Shown here one piece after another: positions 1 to 10,900 of a stretch of 64,000 nucleotides of DNA. The translations under genes and the position numbers were made by a program. The notes beneath the pieces were generated by a model. It made no database searches, had not been told where the DNA came from, and saw only the letters and a list, made by a program, of their open reading frames with translations. Position 1 is the first letter of the stretch. Every line of letters starts with the position of its first letter. The stretch lies in assembly GCA_030998225.1 (NCBI GenBank), contig JAPYXD010000678.1, positions 1,770,501 to 1,834,500 on the forward strand, in the 5' to 3' direction. This DNA is from Diplolepis rosae (taxonomy: Eukaryota; Arthropoda; Insecta; Hymenoptera; Diplolepididae).

Positions 1-115
1 CGTGCATACGAAGCAATGTATAGGTCGCGCGGCAAACCAGTATAGTTGTCTCACCTATACCGCATGTGTCGAGACACTATATACCGGTATAGGTCGAACA
101 GCTATACTCTTTTTT
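1..115. other. GC-richer tract with repeated TATAGGT/ACCTATA words
   Basis: Contains gtataggtcg twice and cacctatacc inverted; probably the end of an element cut by the window edge. Not identified. Confidence 0.3.
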
Positions 116-598
116 CCGTGTACCAAATTTTAAAAAATTACGCGATTTTAATAAATCATGAATCATTTTTTCAGAGAAAAGATTTCCCACAACTTCACCG
201 ATTCTGACTTTTAAAAATAAATTCTTTAATGGCTGAAATCATTAAAAAACATTTTCCAAAATGAAATTTTTATAAACATATTGCTGAATTTGATAATAAT
301 TTATTCATTTTTGAAAACTGGAAATGGTTAAGTTGTAGGGAATCTTTTTCTTGAAAAAGTGATTTGTAATTTATTAAAATCGCATAATTTTTTAAAATTT
401 GATAAGAAGCAATAAGAAAAAAAGTTGGGGCAAAAATAAAATTTATTAATAAAATTATGTTTCGGTATTTCAAATTTTTTTCATGGAAATTAATCTTTTC
501 TCTTCCAAAATAGCCCTTCAGTAATAATATTGCTATTCTTGAAAGCAAAATTATCTATTTTTGCCTGAGGTCTAATTTTCATGGATCAACTACCTTAA
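116..598. repeat. family B foldback (TTAAGGTAGTT ends), 5'-truncated
   Basis: Right half and part of the left arm match the full copies at 4128-4800, 11087-11748, 15704-16379 and 17170-17844; ends AACTACCTTAA. The open frame within it recurs in other copies and is not a gene. Confidence 0.85.
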
Positions 599-615
599 GG
601 GCAATAGAGCCTTAA

Positions 616-836
616 GTAAGGCCATGGATAAATCGGACCACGTGACTAAATTATACATTAATTCGTTCATGTAAGATAACTTTTTTAATTAAGAAAGTAT
701 CTTTCTGAAAATTTGAAAAACGTAACAAAATACAATAAAACTTTTCAAGAAGATATCTTGTTAAATGAAAAAGTTATCTTACACGAACTTTTACAGAAAT
801 TTGCGGTCACGTGATCTGGTTGACCCATGGCCTTAA
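616..836. repeat. family A foldback (TTAAGGCCATGG ends)
   Basis: Arms of about 65 bp beginning AAGGCCATGGATAAATCGGA and complement; contains CACGTGA and ATGTAAGATAACTTTTT. Confidence 0.85.
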
Positions 837-1017
837 GTGAATTGCATTTCCTTTATCATTTGAAATCATAATCAAATTTAGTAACTTCAAAAAAATATAA
901 TTCACATTCACAATATAATAAAATTATATTCAACTGTAAATATATCTGAACAATTCTTACTAAAACCTACGAGACACACATTCTTTATTGTATTCTATCA
1001 TACCTTCCAATTTGTTA

Positions 1018-1104
1018 GAAAGATATTTTGTACACGAAAAAAGTTATCTTACATGAATATCAATTAGAATTAAGTGACCTGGTCAGACTGGTCCATCGCC
1101 TTAA
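1018..1104. repeat. family A half-copy
   Basis: One arm only (AAAGTTATCTTACATGAAT ... GGTCCATCGCCTTAA). The stretch between this and the previous copy is AT-rich with no recognised feature. Confidence 0.7.
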
Positions 1105-1405
1105 ATCTGTGAAACTATCAGATATTTAACCCTATACGTTATTTTCTCAATTCATCTCAGTTTGCATAAATTAAAAAATTTCTTGATCTCTTGACTTTTT
1201 TCTTGAAACTTTGAAACTTTTAGTTTTGCGAAATTGGTCTCGGGTCTCGGGACGGATCGATTGACCTATTTATAAAGTTTGCACGACCAAAGATTGATGA
1301 ATGACGATATGCTTTACCTTTTTTAATATTATGTGAATGAAGCCTCTGATATGATAGAAATATAACACTGATTATATATTCTTATAAAATGTTTACAATT
1401 TTTAC

Positions 1406-1766
1406 TTAAGGGCATGTGATACTTGAGAAAAGTAGCAAGATAATGAGAAAAATTTGCTCCAGTTTCTACATGTTTTTTTCCAAAATACATACAATTTTGT
1501 TTTCAAAATTTGGGAAATGGTAGTGAAGATGAAAACGGACGTAGACTACTTTTGGTTTCAAAATTGAAACAAATTTTTCGATATATATTCCTAAATTTGA
1601 ACTTTTTTTCAATTTTGAAACCAAAAGTAGTCTATCTACGTCCATCTTTAGCTTCTCTACAATTTTCCGAATTTTGAAAACAAAATTTCATGGACTTTGG
1701 ACATAAACATCTAGAAACCCAAAATCAATAAAATTTGCTAATTTCGAAAGCATCACATGCCCTTAA
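1406..1766. repeat. family C foldback (TTAAGGGCATGTGATAC ends)
   Basis: Perfect-type palindrome with TTAA at both ends; arms include ACGTAGACTACTTTTGGTTT and complement around a centre near 1590. Confidence 0.88.
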
Positions 1767-1874
1767 GAATAATAACTTACCTATTTATGTCAATTTATTG
1801 ACATATACCATACATATACATATGCACATTAGGTATATATGGAAAAATTGTATAGATACATCAGCACAAGTTAC

Positions 1875-2252
1875 CACTCTCTAAACCTGAATCAGTGAAC
1901 GGCCACTGATTCGCAGTGACTATTCACTGATTGCAGCAGCTATAAGTCTTTCACTGAGAATCATTGAAATCTGACTGATAAATCAGTAAAATAGATTAAA
2001 CTCACTTATTGAATCAGTGAAATCTTCAGGTGGGAATAATAAAACCTACAATATATTTTAACGATCGATGAACTCGTTTATTTTAGGATAAACAACACTA
2101 AAAACAAATTACGTAATTATTATTATGTATAGTAATGATTATTGTGTATAATTATATTATATATAATTAAAAATTAAAGAAATTAATCGAATTCAAATAT
2201 TATGTTCACGTGATTCATCAGTTGATATCTCACTGATTCAGGTTTAGAGAGC
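1875..2252. repeat. family F MITE rich in CACTGATTC words
   Basis: Ends CTCTCTAAACCTGAATCAGT and complement, with AAGTTA on both flanks. Interior has many inverted CACTGATTCA / TGAATCAGTG words. Other copies at 37192 and 41550. Confidence 0.85.
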
Positions 2253-2327
2253 AAGTTATTGTGAATATAAGAGTCTTTTCAGTAAATATTAGCGAAATAG
2301 CTGTAAAATCAAGAGAATGAAAGAATA

Positions 2328-2458
2328 ATGGTTGTTGCAACCATGAGTTGGTTGGTGTTACTATTAAAGATAGTTACACCAACGAGGTCGTGGTTGTGTC
2401 AACCAATAGATTGGATGGCGCCCCATCAGAGTCTAGCGAATTGGTTGCAACAACCATC
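2328..2458. repeat. small foldback, ATGGTTGTTGCAACCA ends
   Basis: 131-bp inverted repeat with 16-bp near-perfect ends. Confidence 0.75.
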
Positions 2459-2869
2459 AATCATTGTTCTCGGTGTACATTTACAAAACATTGATAAATT
2501 GTACTAAAACGTCTGTAAAATTTATGAAGTCGATATACTGTCAATAATATTTAAATTCTCTGAAATTTGAGCTAATAATTCAGATTTAGAGAGCATCACT
2601 GTGAAAAAAGTAAAGTTAATCCTAGTTGGAATAGACTACAAAAATACCACTATTTAGGGATAAACAATTTTTTCCACAAGGAATCGAACAAAATGAGTTT
2701 AGATCCAAAAATGTCTTTCAACTTTGAATTGAATTCTGAGTTGATGTAGAACTAGTGAACTTGTTTGCTAGCAGGATTACTAGTTTTTCTCCTGTTAAAT
2801 TAACCGAAAATTTAGATGATTTTGCTATTCCATTTTTTGAAGAAATTTTCTGTGAAAAAAGGAACGCTT

Positions 2870-2942
2870 CCACTCCGCTGGGTATCGAGCCCAGGTCCTT
2901 TCGATTGCCGGTCGAATGCTCTGTCATCTGAGCTACGGAGGT
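2870..2942 (-). tRNA. tRNA-like sequence (GGC at the anticodon position), left arm
   Basis: Inverted counterpart of the 3005-3077 unit; retains D-arm, anticodon arm and T-arm blocks, B-box-like GGCTCGATACC, and a T6 tract just downstream. Acceptor stem pairs for only five bases, so more likely a tRNA-derived pseudogene than a working tRNA. Confidence 0.4.
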
Positions 2943-3004
2943 TCCACAACTTTTCTCACAGAAACTTGTTAACGCCAATTAGTTTCTGTGAGAAAAGTTG
3001 TGGA

Positions 3005-3077
3005 ACCTCCGTAGCTCAGATGACAGAGCATTCGACCGGCAATCGAAAGGACCTGGGCTCGATACCCAACGGAGTGG
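3005..3077 (+). tRNA. tRNA-like sequence (GGC at the anticodon position), right arm
   Basis: ACCTCCG-TA-GCTC...GAGC D-arm (3014-3029), TTCGA/TCGAA anticodon stem around loop CCGGCAA (3036-3042), T-stem CTGGG with loop CTCGATA (3058-3064), CGGAG acceptor strand. C33 replaces the invariant U, and a GGC tRNA-Ala is not normal in eukaryotes. Terminator-like T6 at 3087-3092. Derived from a tRNA, probably not functional in translation. Confidence 0.45.
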
Positions 3078-3289
3078 AAACGTTCCTTTTTTCACAGAAA
3101 ATTTCTTCAAAAAATTATATTGAAAAATTTCCATCTAGCCTTACGAGACGTTAAAATTATTTCTAAATTGCAGGTTGGTAAGGTCGATATGGTAGAGTTC
3201 TGATATCACGTAGAGTGATACACACTCTTCTAATGATCGACATAATCGACTGAAATGATTTAGAAAAATTGATTAATAGTTCTTTGCTA

Positions 3290-3650
3290 TTACATTCACA
3301 TCATATGAGAAGGTATTGGTTTTATGTGAAAAATGACTTTCGAAATTTTCGAAAATAACTATGCAAAAATCCAACATTGCAATAGTGATTTTTGATAGTG
3401 CTCAAAAATCTCTACTGATTATCCTCATAAGATTTTTCGATTAAACTAAAATTATAAAAGCTACAGTATGTTAAAATTTGAAAAAAGTCAACATCTAGAT
3501 TCCATTTCCCAGTTAAATTATACGAAATAAGAAAAAACTTTATTCTGCAAAATTGTTTACTATGAAAAGATCTACAAGTTTGAATCACAACATTATTTCA
3601 TAAGATCTATTATTTTATTCGGAGGAAGAATGTGGCTTTATACAAAATTA
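3290..3650. repeat. unclassified repeat family I, fragment
   Basis: Contains sequence shared inverted with 23040-23110 and 28930-29060 (AAAAAAGTCAACATCTAGATT). No coding capacity seen. Confidence 0.5.
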
Positions 3651-3779
3651 ATTTTATATTAAAGCAATGGCCAGAAAAAGTTTTATGTAAATTTATCAAA
3701 TTGTAGTTTTAACTTCATTTCTTCAGTTTGAAGTAAAAACACCTTTAAAACAAATATAAATCCATTTCATTTTAAGAAA

Positions 3780-4100
3780 TCACTTTTCAGCGATTTTCAA
3801 ATAAAAGAAATTATTTTTTTAACTTTATTTATTTGATTCAAATACAATACCGGCAATAATTTAAGAAATAATTTACTTTATTTTATTACCTCGAATGAAG
3901 ACAATTTTTTCTTTAAATTAAAGAAAATATTTCTTTAAATCACATTACACATGTACTTATGCGACTGCATAGACATTCATTTCTTTAATTAAAAAAAAAC
4001 AATCAATAAATTCTTTTAAATCAAAGAAACTTTTCTTTAACCGTATGCACACATTTTTTTGATTCAAAGAAATTTTTTTTGAATCAAAGAAAATTTTTTC
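3780..4100. repeat. AT-rich element with TTTGATTCAAAGAAAT words (family H fragment)
   Basis: Degenerate CAAAGAAAT / ATTTCTTTG repeats as at 18640-19165 and 55753-59501. Confidence 0.55.
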
Positions 4101-4127
4101 TGGGTGAAATCCGACTCCTTGAGTTAC

Positions 4128-4800
4128 TTAAGGTAGTTCGTTCACGAAAATTAGACCTAAAGAAAAAATAGATAATTTTGCTTTCAAGAATAGCAATATT
4201 ATTATTGAAGGGCTAATTTGAAAGAAAAAAGATTATTTTTCATGAAAAAAATTTGAAGCACAAAAAAATAATTTAATTAATAAATTTCATTTTTGTCCCA
4301 ACTTTTTTTCTTATCGCTTCTTACCAAATTTTTAAAAATTACGCGATTCTAATAAATCACGGTTCATTTATTGAGGAAAAAGATTCTCTACAACTTGACC
4401 GTTTCAAATTTTTGAAAATGAATTCTTTAATGGCTGAAATTATAAAAAAACAATTTTTCAAAACAAAATTTTTATAAACAAATTGCTGTATTTGATAATA
4501 ATTAATTCAATTTCAAAAATAGGAAACGGTCATCTTGTAGAGAATCTTTTTCCTAAAAAAATGAACCGTGATTTATTAGAATCGCATCATTTTTAAAAAT
4601 TTGGCTCGAAGCGATAAGAAAATAAGTTTGGGCAAAAATAAAATTTATTAATAAAATTATTTTTTTGTGTTTCAAATTTTATTCATGAAAAATAATCTTT
4701 TCTCTTTCAAATTAGCCCTTCAATAATAATATTGCTATTCTTGAAAGCAAAATTATCTATTTTTGCCTGAGGTCTAATTTTCGTGAACGAACTACCTTAA
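4128..4800. repeat. family B foldback, full copy
   Basis: TTAAGGTAGTTCGTTCACGA ... complement ... AACTACCTTAA, TTAA at each end. Ends 71 bp before the acceptor of the nAChR leader exon. Confidence 0.9.
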
Positions 4801-4871
4801 TGTATTTGATATAATGCCTTTGGTTGGATAATATTTTCCTTACATTCGTTTTTGCTTCTGATATGTTTCAG

Positions 4872-4938
4872 TGTGAAAACTAAAGGATCCAGAGAACATA
4901 AAGAGGTTGAAATGAGGCGGACGTGACGTCACAATGAC
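4872..4938 (+). promoter_or_regulatory. nAChR 5' leader with two tiny uORFs and a CRE-like palindrome
   Basis: A good acceptor (tgatatgtttcag, AG at 4870-4871) suggests an upstream non-coding exon, so this would be an internal leader exon rather than the transcription start. Two AUGs precede the start. The one at 4912 encodes MRRT then stop; the one at 4934 encodes MT then stop, and its stop overlaps the chosen ATG at 4939. A full TGACGTCA palindrome (consensus CREB/ATF site) lies at 4924-4931, but inside transcribed sequence it may be coincidental. The start 4939 (MM) was chosen because the following 17 residues form a signal peptide and the exon joins exon 2 in phase. Confidence 0.5.
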
Positions 4939-4990
4939 ATGATGAAGAGCCTGGTGGGGATCATGTGGATAGTGTTGGTGCTCATATCAG
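4939..4990 (+). CDS. nAChRalpha4: nAChR alpha exon 1 (signal peptide)
   Basis: Encodes [17 protein letters not shown] plus the first base of a Gly codon, followed by donor gtactt. The hydrophobic stretch followed by [16 protein letters not shown] in exon 2 is a typical signal peptide and mature N-terminus. Confidence 0.8.
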
Positions 4991-7900
4991 GTACTTGCAA
5001 TTCAAATTCTTTTTTAACTGCATTATAAAAAACGAACACTGAGATCAACTACTTCTTAACAGGAATTTAATATAATAAAACGTCTACTTCTTATCAAATG
5101 AAATCTAAATCTTCCACCAATTTACTAAATATTGGAGAGTATCGAATTCTTTGAAGTCTGGAGCGTATAATTGTTTTATAGCCATTAATTAAAACCACAG
5201 GGAGTAGATATCGAACGTGGCTTGGAAGTATAATAAAACCTCGGGGGATCATTTCCGGCTTCCCAAAAGTAAGGGTCGATAGTCGTTGCTTTTCAGGAAG
5301 ATAAACATCTCTAGGGACTACAGCTATCTCTTTGCAGTCACAAACCCACCCATTCCTGTGGTCCATGATTCGTTACTTATCACCTCAATTACTCTTCTCC
5401 TTCTTTTTTCAACTCTTTCTTTCAACTTGAATTATTACAGAATAAGAAATCTGTGAACCATTTAATTTTGTTCTGGTTCTGAGTCATAATATTGGATAAT
5501 TAGATTCATCTCATAATTTTATCTCGCCATTTATCGATTGACTGAAATTCTTTATGAAATTTCAGAACTTGACTAGGAATACTAATATTATATCCTGTGT
5601 ATGTGAAATAAATAGACATTATCTATATGAAATAAGTACATATATTGGTTTTAGGTTGTTTAAAAATATATCTTGTCTTGCATTCAAATTTTTGTTTACT
5701 AAAAATTCAATAAATGCAATATTTAAATGGAGTAATAATAATTCAATTAAATTTGTCTGCAAAAGACATCCTGAGGTAAAGATTTATTTTATTACAAGTT
5801 ATGAGGAGTTCACTCAACTTTCACGGAGAAAAATGGATATTGAAAAGTAGATATTCAAATAGGAGATATTCATCCATAGTATCTAGATATTGACACGCAA
5901 TATTAAATTTTTTTTTTTCAATATATAAGATTTTTCCGAGAAGTAACATTTGATATTCAGATTCAATAGTTTAGATATTGAAGCATGAAGTGCGCGCGCA
6001 TATATTTAAAGGTCATGTGATCACTTTTTCGCTCTCATCGAAATCTAAGTGAATCTAAGATTGCATGCTTGCAGCGTTCCGGGAAAATAAATTTTGAAAG
6101 TTTATTAAAGTTTCCTTAAATTCTAATAAGTGTTTCTAATATGGAATAAAAGTGATCGGGTCTTTAACTTGAGATGCAGTAAGTAAAACATATAAGTTAT
6201 ATATTTTCTCTATATGTGGTTTATAGCCGAGAATGAAATCTAACCTCAGTGTTAAGGTTAAGTTTCTAACAAGAACATTAAATTAATTTTAAACATGCCA
6301 GATAATGAAAATTTTGTTTAAACATCTATATTACTTTTACAGAAAAGAACATAATAAAATATAATTTGACTTTTTTCTAAAAGCTGAATATGTGGTTATT
6401 TTATAACCTTTAAAATAATTTTTTGAGTATCTTAGACATTGAGCTGTAACATCTATAACTTACCTTTTCAGTATATCTGATATTGATGCTAAATATCTGA
6501 GATATTCAACTTTAATACCTCAGACATTCAAATTTACTAACGAGGATATTCAGAAGTTTAGTATCTTGAATATTCATTTTTAATATCTGAGATAATCAAG
6601 CTCAATGTCTGAGATACTGGTGGTTAATATCTTTTTTTCAATACATTCGAGATTCCCTGTAACGAAAAGCTCGAGCATCGGAAACCTCTCTGTAACAAAC
6701 GCGAGAGGGATCCCCTCCATATCCTACTTGTTGCTAAGCGCTGTTATGCGCATTATATAATGCGCGCAGTCTGTCTGTCAGTGAGGCTATGTGAATAATA
6801 TATTTACATAGTTAAAACGGTATAAAAAAGATTTCTGTGAGTATTGAAGATGGAATTAACTTATTTGACGGTATGTACTCAAAATACTAAAAATATAATA
6901 ATATAATAATAAAAATATTTATGCTTATATCAGGTGTATTTTTTAATATTTTCAGAAAAAAAGAAAAGTCTTGCCAATGTATACAAAAATGGAAATTTTG
7001 ACAGATTCAGAAAATGGGAAGAAAAATTGGGAAATTTGCCAGAAATACATAATCAACAATAACAGAATCAAGAATAATGAATAACAATAAAATGAAAGAC
7101 AATTACAAAATCTTATTAATATTTAAAATTACAGATAAACAATAAGAAATCAACGATTATTAAATTAAAAACAATAAATAAAAATTAGAATCAAAAACAA
7201 CAAGAAGACAATAATCAAATCAATTAACATGAAATAATGATACGTAATATAATTTTCAGGATTCTGTTGTTACTTGATAATGCTCCAACGCATCCATCTG
7301 AGGAGGAATTGAACGAGATTGATCCGAATGGCCGAGTGATGTACCTTCCACCGAACGTCACGAGCTTGGTGCAACCGATGGACCAGAGTGTCATTTCGGC
7401 GCTAAAACGTCGTTACAAAACGGGATTCTTGTACGAAATGCTATCTCGCAATCACAAAACAAATGCAGAATTTGTCCAATCTGTTAAAAAATGGTCGATT
7501 TTGAACTGCATGTTTGTTTTGAGGGAATCGTGGGGCGCGTTGACACAGAGCACTCTTCGCAACGCTTGGAAGAAGCTTCTACCGAATCATTTGCCCGATT
7601 CTCTTAGTAATTGTCCTTCCAACAGCGAATTGACCTCCCTGCTCAATCGCGTTCCTGGCGGAGAAGTTTGTTCAGCAGCTACCGTTATCGAGTGGCTCGA
7701 ACACGAAGGCGAAAAGCCTGCTTTTGAAGTCATCACTGACAATCAGCTTTTAAACACCTACGCTGGACTGGACTTGCCAATTGATGGAGATTGTCTTCAA
7801 AGTTCAAACTCCAATGACATGGAAGAAGACGAGGAAGTTGAGACAAGTCCAAATGTGAGCCGAACGAAAAAAAATATCGTGAATATGGCACAAGGTTTAG

Positions 7901-10900
7901 TCGATTTGACCAGGGGAATCGACCAATTCACCGATGAAGAGCGACAAGTATTTTTGAAGGCTCGAAATATTGCCCTCAATGAATTTCTTTCTCCTTAATT
8001 TATTTTTAATAAACGTTTTCGACATTAAAAAGACTGAACATGTACCCTGGCGAAAGTATCGGATAGGAACTCATTCCGAGCCAATCAGAACTATTCCGAT
8101 TCATTCCGATATCTGTATCCGAGCCAATGCAAATCATTCCTAACCAATTCGAAAACGTTTTGTGACTCGTCTGATGAAAAGTGGTAAAAAATCGATCCGA
8201 CCTAATCCGACGCAACAATCCGACTAAATCCGAGCCAATCAAAAACCAAGTTTTCAATCCAAATTAATCCGAGCTCGGATTAATCCAAACCAAATTTTCA
8301 ATCAGAATTAATCCAAATCATTCCGACCTCGGATTGATTCGGATTAATTCTGATTGAAAATTCGGTTTGGATCAATCCGAGCTCGGATTTATTGGGATTG
8401 ACCTCGATTGAAAACTTGGTTTCAGATTGGTTCGGATTCATTCGGATAGTTGCCTCGGATTAAATCGGATTAGGTCGGATCGATTTTTATACCATATTTC
8501 ATCAGACGAGTCACAAAACGTTTTTCGGATTGGTTCGGAATGATTCGCATTGGCTCGGATACAAATATCGGAGTGAATCGGAATAGTTCTGATTAGTTTG
8601 GAATGAATTCCTATCCGATACATACGCCAGAGTACTTTCAATAGTTTCTCAAAAGTAGAAAAATGTACCGTTACATATTTTTTCAAGGTGTTGATGGAAA
8701 GTATTTTTCTAACACAATTTAATTGTTATTCAAACTTTTAATGTAATAAACAGTACTATAAATGTTAAAATGTTGCTGTTGGTTTTCATTTATAAAAAAT
8801 GCGTTTCGAAACACATGTAGTATTGATCACAATAATAAACTGCGCAGAATTATATATACTGATTAATTGTAATTATATAAATTTTTTATACATATTGTTT
8901 AAAAAGGAACAATTTTAGTTATCTACAGTAATGTGTGGAATATCAAAATTTCAAAAAAAAATTATGCAATTTTAATGTTCGATAACCGACTTTACTTCAA
9001 AATATTGAAAACTCCAGATTGGAAAAATTAAATATAAACTTTTTTATTTCAAATACTGTAAAATTACACTATCAAGTAATTTTTCAATAATTGACAAATA
9101 ATTTTCTCATTAATTTGTGATAAAAGCCATCAAACTCATTGATTACTTTTTCAAATTCGAGCACGCTTCATTCCGTAGTAGTGGGGGAAGAGGGGTCGAT
9201 CGTCTGCTCGTTATAGGGAGGCGTGACGCGCTTGTTACAGAGAGGTTTCGTCACAGGGAATTTCGTTATAGGGAATCTCGAGTGTATCTGCAGCCATTGA
9301 AGTAGAATATCTAAATGCTTGTCACATAGTTGAATGCTACTGACATTGTGCCTCAATATCTAGATATTATCGGTCAATATCCATTTTTCTCCGTATACGA
9401 CCAACATGTACAACAAATTCTTTGATAATTTTACTAAAATTTAGTTAAAGGGTTTCATCACCTTTGCATTTTCAAAAAATAATTTTTTTTTTATTGCATA
9501 AAAAGGTCCCTTAGGGTACTAAGAATGATGCTCAATAGGTTATAATCTTGGGTACTTTACATGTATATACCACCAGAACCGCTTCTTTTTAAATATTCTG
9601 CTATGTATCTCTGTAAGGGGAAGTTTGCAATGTGTGAATAAATATGTATATGCGTTCACTTTAATGGATCTCACAGGTGAGCAAGTTCCCATAGAACTCT
9701 CAAGAGAAACATACGAACTAGTCTCAGAAATATGTCAGCAGGGCATTCATGTCCGATTTTCTTCGCTCCAAAAGTATCAATATATCAGGATATGGTCGTA
9801 TTATCATTTCTGAAAGTCATCACGATTTAGGAAATATTTTTACATTCTCATAATTTCATATTGCATATTATTCTTTTTTTTAAATAAACGTTTTCGTTAT
9901 TATTAATTTAAAAATTTTTAATATCAAAGGAGTCATGTAAGACTCCAAATTATTTTAGAAACAATCATTTGGTCTCTGAAACCTGAGGGCTCCATGAGAT
10001 CAAATTTAGACTGAACACTGTAGAGTTCTCCCTGAATCTGAATCAGTAAAATTTACTGGAAAATATTGCATATACACTGATTATTTATTAATAAAATTTC
10101 AAAAAACAATGTATTTTAATACTCTATTTAATTACTCGTTGGAACAGTTTTTGGAACGGCCTGGTTCCTTTACACCTAGGAACTCGCTTACACATAAGTC
10201 TTTCCGCATGTTTACTCTATCTTTTTCTAATATCAATAAGCAAAGGAAAAAAAGAAAAAAACAAAAAATACAATAATTATTAAGTTGCATGTCTTAGTTA
10301 ATAAATATTTAAAGGTTACTATTAAGCTAATTGGCACTGAAGAGGGCCCCCATTTGTGGCCGAAACGTTTGCCTTTTGTATTTTTTATGTGTTCTATCAC
10401 TTAAAAAAATAAATCCGTATCAAAACTGACCCCATGCCAAATTAACTATTACAAAATTATTACTGTGGGTCAATAAAACATTGAACATGTACGGAAACAT
10501 GTCACGATATAATTTATACAGGGTGTCCATCTGTTACCGAGTTTAATGACACATCATGTCTGTGTTATGTCATTCTCTCTGCACATATGAAATGTCAAAA
10601 CTATGCCATTAATAAATATGGATTCGTTCACGATGCAACAACGCATTTTGGCAGTGCAAACTTATTACGAAAGTTTTTTCAAAAGTAAAGTGTATGCCAA
10701 TGCCACACAAATAAATCAAGACCTTAAGGCTCACAGATCAATAGGACCACGTGACTTAATTATACATTAATTGGTTAATGTAAGATAACTTTTCTAAATT
10801 ACAAAGTATCTTTCTGTAAATTTTGGAAACATAACAAAAGAAAACAAAGCACTTCTGTTAACTTCTTATAAGTAAAAGTTTTGAAAAAAATTCGAAAAAT

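Larger units (their letters stand above)
2837..3109. repeat. hairpin element with a tRNA-like unit in each arm, copy 1
   Basis: Arms of about 125 bp around a loop near 2976. Outer ends TTGAAGAAATTTTCTGTGAA and complement. Each arm contains a tRNA-like sequence pointing outward and a T6 tract (3087-3092 on +, the A6 around 2855-2860 on -). Flanks are also partly shared, inverted, with copy 2 at 39296. Confidence 0.9.
6649..9283 (+). mobile_element. Tigger/pogo-type DNA transposon, internally deleted
   Basis: Terminal inverted repeats start CATTCGAGATTCCCTGTAAC (left) and CACTCGAGATTCCCTATAAC (right, complement), each flanked by TA. It contains a transposase remnant (6850-7998) and, downstream of it, a foldback insertion (8041-8638). 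A second copy in the opposite orientation is at 54789-59961. Confidence 0.85.
5822..9395. repeat. foldback element, CACGGAGAAAAATGGATATTG termini, with nested Tigger
   Basis: The left end (5822) and right end (9395) are inverted copies of cACGGAGAAAAATGGATATTGA. Internal arms carry many variants of ATATCTGAGATATTCAA. The Tigger element at 6649-9283 lies inside it. Terminal sequence is shared with the 193-bp MITE at 32266. Confidence 0.7.

Noticed and set aside
270..548. Open frame [20 protein letters not shown]...
   Set aside because: The same peptide recurs at 11139, 11501 and 17295 inside family B foldbacks, on either strand; it reads palindromic repeat DNA, not a gene.
3005..3077. A working tRNA-Ala(GGC) gene
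   Set aside because: GGC tRNA-Ala is not normal in eukaryotes, position 33 is C rather than U, and the acceptor stem does not pair fully; called tRNA-like only.
2718..3154. Open frames on both strands over the tRNA-like hairpin
   Set aside because: They arise from the inverted arms (shared [18 protein letters not shown]) and overlap the tRNA-like units.
9625..9813. 62-codon frame [20 protein letters not shown]...
   Set aside because: No family features, splice context or similarity to neighbouring exons; kept out for lack of support.
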